From NCBI GenBank assembly GCA_015501055.1, contig JADNYV010000007.1:434001-498000 (forward strand): a DNA stretch of 64,000 nt. Direction: 5' to 3'. This document shows, piece after piece, positions 22,798 to 33,788 of the stretch; within the stretch, counting starts at the first letter, position 1, and each line of letters begins with the position of its first letter. The translations under genes were made by a program, and so were the position numbers. The notes below the pieces were generated by a model. The model worked only from the letters and a program-made list of their open reading frames with translations, did not search any database and was not told the DNA's origin. This DNA is from Mucidula mucida. Lineage: Eukaryota > Basidiomycota > Agaricomycetes > Agaricales > Physalacriaceae.

Positions 22798-24164
22798 TTA
22801 CCAACGATCGGTAACTACACAATACTGTTTCGCTAGCGTTTTGGCAGTGTGAACAATAAAATGTTTCGCAGCCTTGACCAATGCAGCGTTTTCTTCCGCC
22901 TGTCCCAGCGCAGGCATAAGCCAATCCGTCGCAACCTTCTTCGATGGTGCAGTGATTGTGAACGGATAACCACTCTCCTTCAATCCGTTCTCAAGGGCCC
23001 AAGAGCACATCAGGCAGGAGCGCTTTGAACATCCAACCGTGCCAGCGTCACCACCAACGTCTATTCCAGAGCTGGCGAGGGTGTGCATGATTTGCATTTC
23101 AGGATGAACCCGCAGAGTAACCGTGTCCCCGGCTTGCCATAACTCTTGTAAAGTCGATTTATAGTATTTATCGAAATCATTTCGAGTGCGGGTCGTAACC
23201 AGGGCACCTCGGTTCACGATAACAGACGTTGCATACGGATACAGAGCAACACGGAGAGTCAACTCGCGGTCGGCTCGAAAGGGAGGCAATCATACTCAAT
23301 CTTCCACCCATGCCAAAAGAGCTGTTTCCGCCAGCGTCGACGGAAGACGTGTTGAGCACCGAGACTGTAACTGTAAAAGACAACTCTCCAAAGACGGCGG
23401 TGAAGTTTGAAAATGAAGTAGTTGTCCTTAATGCTCAGCTGGAATGCCTTGATTGCAGAGGGCTCACGCATTTCGCGCATGAAAGAGGAGTGAAGGAGCA
23501 TATGAATCGATGACGTGATGGTTGTGAAAGCATCGACTCGGGATTGAACATCCTCAAGCAGCATGGAAGGTGTCAGTGATATGACGGTGTCGTATGCAGT
23601 CAAGACGGACTGAATGTCGCATTTAGGGGGATCCAATGACTTGGCCCTTTGAGTAAGCCAATGTGTAACGAGACGGCAAAGAGTAATCCGGGGGTCGCCA
23701 CTCCAGGACCATTCCCCAGCGGCTGGAATAAGTTCCAGCTTGCGATGGATGCGTGCAGAGGCACCTGCGACAATAACAGCCACAATCCGTCGAACATCGT
23801 CAGTATCATCGTATTCCTCCTCTTGACCTCTGTGGCGCTGTCGCTCCATTTGGTTATGAACGACGGATTTTAGGGTCGAGAAGAAGTTGTCATAGTATGA
23901 TAACAATGGGGGTTTGGCAGGTATGTTGGTGGAGAGTAGAAATTTCGCTTCCTGTGTATGAGGATGAACAATAAGACCAGCGGCAACGGATTGATCAGTT
24001 CGGTCGCAGACGAGACAATATGAGATCCAGTTGAGGAGAAGGAGGCGACCGTTCTTGACCTCTGGCATCTTCTCGTCTCCGCGTGCCGCCGCACGGTACT
24101 TGCCCTGTTCTAAGTAACTATGCGTCAGGAGGAGAGAGGCAGTGAGGTGAAAATGGTTGTCCAT
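22798..24164 (-). CDS. OTT_1508-like deaminase-fold protein (one apparent frameshift)
   Basis: The C-terminal part has the zinc-site pattern of the fungal OTT_1508-like deaminase family: HPE in RVHPEMQIMHTLAS, then GCSKRSCLMCSWALE with the CxxC pair. The N-terminal 300 residues are helical and unassigned (LTHSYLEQGKYRAAARGDE, NWISYCLVCDRTDQSVAAG, PLLSYYDNFFSTLKSVV). Start is the ATG at 24164. A C run near 23281-23283 seems one base short, since adding one joins EYDCLP to FRADRELTLRVALYPYA. The stop at 22798 follows VVTDRW, but the TGGTAAGTATAG there is also a strong donor; splicing to 22769-22772 would end the protein CETWKT instead. Substrate unknown; family members are proposed nucleic-acid or nucleotide deaminases. 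Confidence 0.75.
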
Positions 24165-25014
24165 CAAGGATCAGTGCACTAGCTAGAGGGGGAAGCGGTA
24201 CATAAGATTTAAACACTGTATCGCCGTAAGAATTCACGCCTACTTGAGACAGTTCGACGAGTAAAGGGCGTCAAAGCAAAGTTAGGGCCAGTCACTGAAT
24301 TCCTGCGTGATAACCGATTTGCGTCGAAGGCCAAAAAGGAGATTGCTTGATGCCCACCTTGTCTCAAATTTTATTTTGGATTGAATGAGCACACACATGA
24401 TGGTCAGCGGCTCCTGGTTTTTGTTACAGTGCAGCTCGGAGTATCAAGAACACGAAACTTTCAGGCAGTGCTCAGCGCGTAGCACTCAACTTGGTAAGAA
24501 TCTTCTATTCAGAAAGTTGTTCCGCTTGAGTGATCTACGAGCTCGTGACCACTTTGATTACTATGAATTGCAACAGTTGGCATGTCGATTGTGGCGTCGA
24601 GTGTAAGTGTAAGAAGACATGTACGGGTAGTATTTAGGGAAATGTCGCGAGTGTTGCAGTATAATGCTCCCAACGCAGGCATAGTTAAGGGGAAATAAGT
24701 CGGACTACTGAAAGAATGCTGCTTGTCTTTCTTGAAACATTGCCAGCGTCGAAGTAGCTATATTGCCTACAGTCAGGTTGAACGCGCAGGATTAATGGGT
24801 CCCATCCGTGCACACCGCCAAGCGCAGTTGGCCGAAAATGGAAATGGAAGCTTATGTCAGTATTGATCGCTCTCTGAAAGCCATCTTCAAGCTACCACAT
24901 TGTCGCCAACGACGACGACGACGACGACGCCGGCGCTGTTTTACTGTTTTCGACGCCGTCGCGCACGCTGAGCTCGAGCTTCTGCTCCGGTACCTTCACC
25001 GCCGCTCTTTCACC
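24165..25014 (+). other. Divergent intergenic region, 850 nt
   Basis: Between the deaminase and Smi1/Knr4 starts. Short frames only. An (ACG)7 run lies at 24909-24929 in the probable Smi1 leader. Confidence 0.5.
24909..24929 (+). repeat. (ACG)7 microsatellite
   Basis: Seven perfect ACG units about 85 nt upstream of the Smi1/Knr4 ATG, non-coding in this model. Confidence 0.85.
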
Positions 25015-27134
25015 ATGAGCTGGTTCACATCCCTTTTCTCGAGTTCTACCCAGAACTCGCGCAGGGGACAGGCCATGTCGTCGACCCATGACGCCTTTTC
25101 GCTGCCTACCTCGTCGCCCATTTTCTCGTCGCACCCAGAGACTCCGTATCCAGAGACGGCGACAACGGCGTCGTTCAGCTACCCGCCCGGGCCATATGGC
25201 TATGTTCCAACCTCGTACGTCCCCCTTGACGCCTGCTATTCCCGCGCTAACAGTGCACAGCGCTGGCTCTGGTTCTCGGCCGTCATCGTTGCTGCCCATG
25301 CACCACGACGCTCTGCACAGTTCCTTAGCACCTTCGTCGTCATACCCCCCGCTCGTTTCGTCTTGGAATCGCATTAAGGCCTGGCTCAGTCGTGAATACC
25401 CAGAACTGGGTGATACCCTTAATTATGGCATCCTGCCCCAGGACCTTGCTCAAATTGAAATGCAGTTTGGGTTCGCCCTTCCTGTTGTCGTTCGCGAGTC
25501 GTATCTCGCTGTCGACGGGCAGGAACCAGAGTCCTCGGCGGGCTGTTCAGAGGGCTTATTCTTTGGCCTTACTCTTCTCCCTCTCGAGGATGTTTACGAA
25601 GAGTGGAGATTCTGGCGGGAGGTTGACGACGATCCCGCGACTGGCGCTAATACGCGGCTGCGGGAATCCATGCAATCTATTCCCCCCAATTGGATTCGCA
25701 AAGAATATTCTCAACGTGGCTGGATTCCCCTCATTGCTGATAAGGCTGGCAACTACGTTGGCATAGACCTTAATCCCGGTGAGAGTGGCTCCCAAGGGCA
25801 AGTGATCGTTTTCGGACGCGATTTCGACACCAAAGTCGTTCTCTACAACGGCGACGGATTGTCAGGATGGGCGAAATGGTTGGCCGCTTTTGCCGATGAA
25901 CTTGAAAGTGGCGAGGGCTTCGAGGTTGGTCCAAGCGAGGGAAGTGAAGGAAGTGAAGACGACATTGGTTATGAAAGCTACTTTCACGATGGGAATGGTG
26001 CGACAGGTGACGGAGGCGGAGATGGCAGTTCTGGCGGAGGTTTACGCTTATCTGGGGAATACAGAGGCTGGAATGTTCTAGAAGCTTGGGCCGATAGAAG
26101 TGTTCGGAGATGGTATGACGCCGGTGTCATCTCGCAGCTCGACGACGAGCAGGATATCAAAGCCTCGGAACATGGAAAAGGAAAAGTGAGTAAACTTTGT
26201 TGCATCGTTCTTACAACTGCTTTTACAACTCGTATAGGCTCCCGAAAGGATCCCCTTAAATGTCTTGGAGGTTACTCAGGATGTTGCTGCTGAAGTCCCC
26301 ATACCTGTTTTGGCTGATGTCGGAGACGAGGTTCCTCTGGCGCCTGTAACTCGCAACACTCCGCCTTCCAATCCTCGGAAAGCTCCCCATAATCTTCCCA
26401 CAATCTCTATAACCAAGCCTCCCGCGCCACTACCTGTTGAACTTCCGACGCCGAGAGATATTGTTTCGCTGCCATCTCCCCCAGACTCGACGCACTCCTC
26501 ATTTGATGAAGATATAGAAACTGGTCGGGGGCGCGGCATGCGACAAATCTCCAGGGAGCAGGAAGCTAGCTTAGTCTCTTCGAGACGATCTACCGAACCT
26601 CTTCGACAAGACTCTGATCCTCTGGGTTCTGTAAGTCTTACGGATCCAACTCCACTTCTCCCAGCATCTCCACCTCAGACAATTGCAAGGATGCCATCTC
26701 CGCCACCTGACATACCCGACCTTCTTGCAGACTCTGCTCCAGAGATGGAGACTACGCCAATAGAACCTGGTCCTTCGCCATCTCGAACGGCGGCGCCTGT
26801 CGTACTCGGCGAGTCCGCCAAACCCGAGACAGACAGCAAGCAGGAGCTACCTGCAGGAGCTAATGATGCGGAGCCTGATGTAACGATTCGTCTGGTTGGA
26901 GGTGGCGGAAAGATAGGAGCAGCTGCAGAGGAAGAAGAGGAGTCTATATTGGATGGCGCAGAATCAGATGCGAGCTCAATGATGTCCGGTCCATCGGAAG
27001 CTGGCGTTACCGGTGATGCAAAGAAGCATAAGAAGACGAAAAGCGGTTTATCTGGGTTGAAAAAGACACTTGGTGGATTAAGGAAAAAGGACTCTGTCAG
27101 CAGTGCGAAAGATGTCGTCCCGGACTCCAATTGA
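25015..27134 (+). CDS. Smi1/Knr4-family glucan synthesis regulator
   Basis: Three exons (25015-25214, 25261-26185, 26238-27134) sum to 2022 nt, 673 residues, no frame break. It starts MSWFTSLFSSS, as in fungal Smi1 homologues, then a Ser/Pro-rich region. The SUKH/SMI1 domain is SWNRIKAWLSREYPEL, LPQDLAQIEMQFGFALP, VDGQEPES, GLFFGLTLLPLEDVYEEW, WIPLIADKAGNYVGIDLNP and GQVIVFGRDFDTKVVLY. A long disordered acidic and Pro-rich tail follows, ending in Lys-rich KKHKKTKSGLSGLKKTLGG. Yeast Smi1/Knr4 links cell-wall stress signalling (protein kinase C pathway) to beta-1,3-glucan synthesis. Cytoplasmic hub protein; no enzymatic motif. Confidence 0.93.
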
Positions 27135-28023
27135 CAGTGAGGGTAGCACATACTTCTTTCTTTGATTTCGTTTTTATTATATTTGTGCACCTTTCTATTC
27201 ATCATTTTCTCCAGGATATGAACGTTTTCCGTCTCCCCGCATCTTCTCTACGACTGATCACTGTACTGGCTGGTTAATTGCTCATCTTCATTCCGTCGTT
27301 CATGTATCCTCGCATTTTCTCACTCCATATACCCTCATAATCCAAACATAATGAAATACAGCAAAATCACGTAGTCCCTGGTAGATACATAACTGTACAA
27401 GCTGCAGCCTCGAATTCAGATCCCACGGGTTCCCTTTAGCGGTTCTTGACAGAATCAGCAAGTAACAGTGCGAACCGGTCCGAATTCAGATTTACCTGCT
27501 TGCCTTCTTACTTACATCACAAGTATGCTTGACTTTCTGATGACTTGCCGGGCCCAGGCTGGACAACCTACTGATTGATCTCTGTATGACAGTGGCTGAT
27601 GAATTGGACAAGAACGTTCTGCTTGGACCGGTCGCTGGCGGTTACTACGTGTCCAACAAAGAGCCGATAGCATGCAAAAATGACCATCAGATCATGCGTC
27701 GATGAGTCGCGTGTTCACGAGAGCCAAATTAGAACAGGTGGGAGAAGAGCTTCGACTTTGGAGTTCTCTTGACTGCGAGCTATCGTGCTCAATGCTTCAC
27801 TAGCGTCAAGGTCCGCCGTTTCTCGATTTAAGCAAACCATGGCGCCACTGTCTAACTACTTTAGGATAGCCTGGCTTATACGTCCTCTCGACATGTAGTT
27901 GACATGGCCTGGTCCCAGACCGTCAGACAACGGTCAAATCGCCGTTCATGCTTAAGGAGCCGAACTATTTCCGCCTGGAAGCTCTTATTGCGAAGTTCCT
28001 GAGAGTATAGAAATTCTCAAAGG
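27135..28023 (+). other. Intergenic, about 890 nt
   Basis: 3' region of Smi1/Knr4 and promoter of the GH47 gene. AT-rich downstream tract near 27160-27200. No supported gene or RNA. Confidence 0.5.
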
Positions 28024-28030
28024 TATAAAA
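28024..28030 (+). promoter_or_regulatory. Candidate TATA box of the GH47 gene
   Basis: TATAAAA, 38-44 nt upstream of the ATG at 28068, implying a very short leader. Confidence 0.45.
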
Positions 28031-28067
28031 AGTCAACGATTCCCTAAATTTGGTTTTCAAGGGAGAA

Positions 28068-30302
28068 ATGCTCGTCTCCCAGTTCATTCCCTTCGTCACG
28101 GTGCTCGCGCTCCCGTATACGTGCTTGGCCGACCCAATACGCGTACAGAAGCCTGATCTTCAACTCCCCGATGATGCTCTAGTTCATCGTGAAGCAGTCA
28201 AGGAGATCTTTTTGAAGAGTTACGCTGCATATCAGTGAGTGTTGTAGTACGTAGTCGTCTACTGCATTGACGTGGGGCCGTTATCGTATAGTGCAGCGGC
28301 GTTCGGACACGACGACCTTGATCCGGTTTCGAACACGTCTTCTGATGGTCGAAATGGGTGGGGCGCGTCAATCGCGGATGCAATGAGCACCATGGTAGGT
28401 GCACTGATCTCATTGTTGATGCTGGCCTAATCTGTGTTTCTTTTCCAGAAGATAATGGGTTTGGATGTATGTGCATGCCCGGATGACTTCAGTACGATCT
28501 AATACCGACGTTAGGATCTGTTCACCGAAGCCGTAAGCTTTGCTGAACAGATTGACTTCAGTCGTTCTCAGACACCAGATACCGTCAGCGTTTTCGAGAC
28601 TACTATCCGGTACTTGGGTGGTATTTTGAGTGCATACGAGCTGGGTGGAAAGAAGGACCCGCTTCTTGTCCAGAAGGCGGCAGAACTGGCTGATAAAATG
28701 GCTTTCGCATGGCGCGATAAGGTGAGCATGAGTTTGCTCTAGCGCAATCCTTCTTCTCACAACTCTAGACCCAAGTCATTCCATTCGGGTTTCTCGACTT
28801 TACTACGGACACCCCAACTATTGCGACGGTGAGCGAGCTCTGTTTTCAAACAGTGGAGCACTAAAGCTCCCTCAAGTCGAATATCGCAGAAGCCGGCAGC
28901 GTCAGTACTTCTACGTATAAAATATGAATCTGACTTACTTATGAGAACGTCTAGTTGGTTCTTGAATGGTCAACGTTGACCAAATACAGCGACAACGCTA
29001 CGTATACGCAACTGACTGAAGGTGCTTTGAAGCATATCGCCACCCTCGTGAGTACGGATTCCACGTCATTTAAAAGTGTTCTCACATATTCTAGGCTGCC
29101 CCTTTGCCAGGTATAGTCGCTACACAGACTTGTGACCTTTTTTTTACATGTCTACAGGTCTCGCCGCGCAAGGGATCGATCCAGCAAGCGGTAAATTCGT
29201 TGGTAGCTCCATTGTAAGTTGTCTTTCGATGAGAGAATTATCAGTGACGTTTGCGCCATGTAGACCTGGGGAGGAGGCTCAGATAGCTACTTTGAATATC
29301 TGATTAAACACGCCCGCTTATCGAACACGGATGACAACATTTTTGCGGATACGTGGGCTACAGCGGTGGATTCAACGATCAAGAACTTGTTTAGGGTCAG
29401 ACCTGTCTTCTTCCTGTCATGACGCCTTCCGACATCATGCTTGTAGACATCAACAGTTGGTGATCATTTGTACACAATCGACACGGATTCGAGCAAACGC
29501 GCTCGGCATGTCGGTTCACATCTAGCATGCTTTACAGGCGGGAACTGGATGTTGGGTATGTATTTGCGACTTCACACGATGCTGTTGACGTTGACGGTCC
29601 CAGGGGGCAAGATGCTACGAAACGACACCATCGTCAACTATGGGCTCACGCTGAATGAAGCCTGCTGGAACACGTATGCTAGCACCGCGTTAGTAGATTT
29701 CTTCGTGCTAGTGATACTTGTCTCTGATGGTCCTTTTAGTACTGGCATCGGGCCGGAAGCATTTGCGTATATATCGTCTGATGGTAATTTCACTGGAGGC
29801 TCCCCGCCGACACCAGCGCAGCTGGCTTTCTACAGTCTCCACGGCTTTTACATTACCAGCTCCGTGTACATCCTACGACCTGAAGTGTTGGAATCGAACT
29901 TCTACGCCTGGAGAGTTACTGGGGACCAGAAGTACCTCGACCGTGCGGCTAGCGCGATCGATAGTTTCAACAAATTCTTGCCCGCTACGGTCGCCTTTGC
30001 CCCCATCGATGATGTCAACGACGAGGACTCGACGAAGATTGATGACATGGAGAGCTTTTGGTTTGCGGAAGTATTGAAATATATGTTCGTGGTCTTCTCC
30101 TTATGTGACCTTGGACTAAAGTGTTCACCCAAGATATCTGACATTCGACGATCCTCTGAATGTCAGTCTGGATAACTGTGAGAATGTCTACACAAGTACT
30201 CCCTATACACTGACTGATAAAGACATAGTTGTCTTCAATACGGAAGGACATCCTTTTGAAGCTCCTCCAGCCAAGGACAGCTATGGAAGTGGTAGCATCT
30301 GA
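28068..30302 (+). CDS. GH47 class I alpha-1,2-mannosidase
   Basis: Trims alpha-1,2-mannose from N-glycans or secreted glycoproteins. The N-terminus is a signal peptide (FIPFVTVLALPYTCLA). GH47 landmarks: AFGHDDLDPVS, NGWGASIADAMSTM, IMGLDDLFTEAV, VSVFETTIRYLGGILSAYEL, FTTDTPT, NIAEAGSLVLEWSTLTKYS, LACFTGGNWMLG, LRPEVLESNFYAWRVTGD, MESFWFAEVLKYIYLTFDD and VFNTEGHPF, in the expected order with conserved acidic residues. It is cut by many introns and includes very short exons of 18 nt (28449-28466) and 16 nt (29095-29110). All junctions keep frame. It could act in the secretory pathway or be secreted; no retention signal or C-terminal membrane segment is visible. Confidence 0.92.
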
Positions 30303-30461
30303 TATAGCGAACGATGACATCTAGGACTCTTTGGCTAGGAATATAAATAAGGTATAATAACGAGTAGGGTAGTCGTTAGGGAAATTGTGATAGACTCTGA
30401 ACACTCGATGTTGTTGAAGCGTTGAGTTCCCCTTTCAGAAGCTCGGCTAAATTCGTTCCGA

Positions 30462-32143
30462 ATGCCGACTCCCTCTTCCTCCCGCCATGTACAAGTGCAA
30501 GAATTCAAGCCCGGTGACATGGAAAATCCCAGTCAAACCCAACCGGATCTCGCGTTTGAACCCATGTGCTGCCTTACAGTGGTGTCCGACTCGGGAACAG
30601 ATTAGTTAAGGTAAGCTGATAACTCAAAAAAGTGCTGAAATGCTGAAAGCGATTAGGCTGCTATGTACGAGCATCTGGCTAACTTATTTGGAGGACCGCC
30701 AAACCATTATCACTACACCCTCTATGCGAATTGGGCTAGATTCGACTGGGGTATGATTATCACCGGAAACGTTCAAGTTTGCCACCGCCATCTCACCTTG
30801 GGACGCGACATGGTCATACCGAAAAGGCTCACAGAAAGCACCGTTGCTCCTTTCAAACTTCTTGCCGAATCAACGCGTGGCAAGGTCACTATCATGCAGT
30901 TGAGCCACGCCGGTCGTCAATCAAGTAATATTATCGGTGGACGGATCCCTCTTTCACCTCCCTTAGCCCCCAGTGCTGTTGCTCTAACCGGTCGTTCCGA
31001 AGGCTTTATGTCGACCGCATTCCATAGTCTTCTGTTCCAGACCCCTCGTGCCATGACGTTGGAGGATATCGATGAGGTCGTTGACGATTTCCTTCGAGGC
31101 GCCACGTTAGCTTACAAGGCCGGATTCCACGGTGTTGAGTTGCATGTCGCCCATGGATGTCCGTAATCGACTTCGCTTGCGGAAAGATACTGACCCACGG
31201 ACCAGATTTACTATCTCAATTCTTATCCCCTCACGTAGGTATTCATCGCAAAGAGTGCTTTTCCGGACTCAAGACCCTGTATAGATAAATTTGAGAACGG
31301 ACGAGTATTCTTGCACTTCGACCGCAAATGCGTTACGTGTACTTCGACGTATCGTTGGTGACATTCGGCGTTTGTTACCTAGCGCGTTCATCCTCGGCAT
31401 TAAATTCAGCACCGAAGATACTACAAGCAATGAAGAAAGCCGTGCATTAGATTATATCAAGTCGATTGCGAGCTGGGGCCTCCTTGACTTCATCGAGGTT
31501 AGTGGCGGGGACTACTCGAACCCTGGTGGGTGTTGATATCATACTGTCTCCTCGACAGATTGAACTCACGTTCTTATTAGAGTTCATGGCCTCAATGCCA
31601 CCGGCATCTGCGCGACAAGCAATGTTTGCCCGATTCTCCGAAAAGGTTTCAACACTGCTCTCGTCATCGAATGGTTTAGTTCCGTTAGTCATGCTTACAG
31701 GCGGTCTACGGTCTCCAGCGCTTTGTCACTCTGCACTTTCCAAGGGCCAGACAGACCTTTTGGGCATCGGTAGAGGTGCTATCCTGTGTCCTGATACCCC
31801 CGATGTCTATCGCCATCGCATAGTCTTGCGCGCAATCGATACATCGCCCTTCGGCGAAGAGCCTGACACTTCGGGCTTTAGCAATTGGATTCTCAAACTC
31901 TTACCGCGCATCAGCCTTGTGGGGGCAGGTACAGGCATGGCCTGGTACGTGGTCATGCTCCGGCGTTTGTCGCGTACTCGGAGTGAGCCCAATCTTGGGC
32001 GTCCTTCGTATGGCGTTAGCACGATCGCTCGAATGTGGCTGTGGATTGTCGCACCGGAATGGAGCACGAAAAGTTTGAAATCATGGTCCGGATGCATTGT
32101 GTGGTTGATTCTCGTCGTGGTTGTCGCAGCGATATTGTTATGA
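30462..32143 (+). CDS. NADH:flavin oxidoreductase (old yellow enzyme family) with C-terminal membrane anchor, one apparent frameshift
   Basis: FMN-dependent ene-reductase-like TIM barrel. Conserved stretches: NRLVKAAMYEHLA, WGMIITGNVQV, TIMQLSHAGRQSS, MTLEDIDEVVDDF, GFHGVELHVAHGYLLSQFLS, RTDEY and LLGIGRGAILCPD. The Met at 30462 opens MPTPSSSRHVQVQEF; the frame breaks near 30564-30566, where one added base gives FEPIVLPYSGVRLGNRLVK. After the barrel a tail has VGAGTGMAWYVVMLRR and ends in a hydrophobic helix (IVWLILVVVVAAILL), suggesting a tail-anchored membrane protein. The donor at the HGY junction (GTCCGT) is weak but restores the conserved motif. Substrate unknown. Confidence 0.88.
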
Positions 32144-32473
32144 AAACGCGTAATTCGTGCCAGGCGTAGTCCAGGATCCCTCCAGGATTGATCCAAGGTT
32201 GAGGAATGCAAAGGACAGCGGTTTTATTTGTTTCCGGAGCGCGCACAGGGCCGAAATAACCGAGGTCTGAAACTCCGTTTTCGCAGGCCTGTGCTGCATT
32301 TCCTCCTCATCCACTAAGTTGGTTCTCTTAGTTCCTTGCATTATGATATTCTATCCATACCAATCGAGGTATAAAACCTACGGGTTGTCCAGAGTTTCGA
32401 CCATTCTCCTTCACCTTCTGCTCCTTTGCAGCCTTTTGTCGTTTCGTTTCTCCTCCATTCTTGCTCTATTACG
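32144..32473 (+). other. Intergenic, 330 nt
   Basis: 3' side of the oxidoreductase and promoter of the DUF3455 gene, with a TATAAAA box at 32370. No gene seen. Confidence 0.55.
32370..32376 (+). promoter_or_regulatory. Candidate TATA box of the DUF3455 gene
   Basis: TATAAAA about 98 nt upstream of the ATG at 32474, followed by a pyrimidine-rich leader. Confidence 0.4.
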
Positions 32474-33267
32474 ATGTTTGCCTTTACTTTGCTTGCTCTC
32501 GCTGGTGCCGCGTTTGCTGCCCCTGCGCGCCGCACCAACTACGGTGGTTGTGACCTCTCTGCGGTGACCCTCAACCCACCGGAAGGTTACGACTTCCCCG
32601 CACCATCTGGTGCTCCCAAATTCGTCACCGTTGGCGGCGGTACCCAGAACTACACGTGTGGCGCGGATGGCAAATACGCGTATGTTTTTTACTTGCATGG
32701 GCGTTCGTATATGCTCATATCCATACAGGAGCACCGGCGCGGTTGCTCAGCTCTTTGACATCTCTTGCATCGTGTTCACCGATACCTTCTCTGAAGTCCA
32801 AGATCTCTTGATCGCAGCCATCCACGAAGCTTCCCTCTCTAGTCGTACATATGACGAGGCGGAAACCCTGCCCTTCTTGGCTGACCACTACTTCGTCCAT
32901 AACCCAGTCACTGGGGATAGTATCTCTCCCAAGTTTGACTTCACTGCTACCGTTGGCGACTTTGTCGTTGGCAAGGTTGAAGTCAGCTCCCCCGCACCCA
33001 CGGGACCTCAGGATGTCAACTGGCTCAAGTTGAGCAACATCGAGGGAAGCTTGTCGCAGGAGGTCTACCGCACGGATACCAGGGAGGGACAGCCACCTGC
33101 ATCTGTAAGTCTCCGTTGGTTTCCGATTCGTTTCGTCATTTTTATTCCTTGAATAGTGCAAGTATGGCTCCGATGGTGACATTGAGGTCCCTTACGCTGC
33201 CAAGTACTGTAAGTCGTTTGCATCTAGTTGGAGAACCCTGCTGACGGTGCCCATAGGGTTCTTCTGA
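32474..33267 (+). CDS. Secreted DUF3455-family protein
   Basis: Four exons (32474-32679, 32729-33104, 33157-33208, 33257-33267) sum to 645 nt, 214 residues. Signal peptide FAFTLLALAGAAFAAPA. Family landmarks: PKFVTVGGGTQNYTC, GAVAQLFDISC, LADHYF, VNWLKLSNIEGSLSQEVYRT and C-terminal VPYAAKYWFF. The last exon supplies only 11 coding nt (completing W-F-F and the stop), yet gives the family ending. Some databases label this family malate dehydrogenase; I see no dehydrogenase motif. Function unknown; secreted or cell-wall associated by its signal peptide. Confidence 0.9.
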
Positions 33268-33788
33268 GCAGATTTTTATGTTGGGCTTTATTACGACGGA
33301 CTTTGTTATTTAAATTCTTTACGAGTTGATTGATGATTTTCTTTATCTCAGCGCGAACTTGAGGTCAGAGTGGCGTAACTGAAATCGCGAGGTGATACAA
33401 CTTAGATACAGTCCTCAGTAAATTTGGCTCGCGCGCGCTCCCTAAAACGCCACCTCTGACCTGCCATAGTAGGTAAGTACTCGATTGAGAGACTGCATTA
33501 CTGCTTTTGAGCGATCCTTGAGGTTTCCTACCAACGCTACAAGTCTGGTCTCCGACGATGATGAAGATGCATTTGAAATGAGACTTTAGAGCGATTCATG
33601 TCACTGAATTTGCATGCAAGTAGTCGAGTACAAGTGCCTCGGCTCGGGCTTGGTCGGCAGGCATTTCCACGTGACCAAAAATAACTAATTGTCGCGTGTT
33701 GGGGCTCTTGACTTTCAACGTTGATGTTGGTTGGAACGCGCATTTGACCCAATCGACTGCCAACGTTGTGCTACAACATCTAGTGGCC
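33268..33788 (+). other. Intergenic, 521 nt
   Basis: 3' side of the DUF3455 gene and promoter of the aldehyde dehydrogenase. Nothing recognised. Confidence 0.5.
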
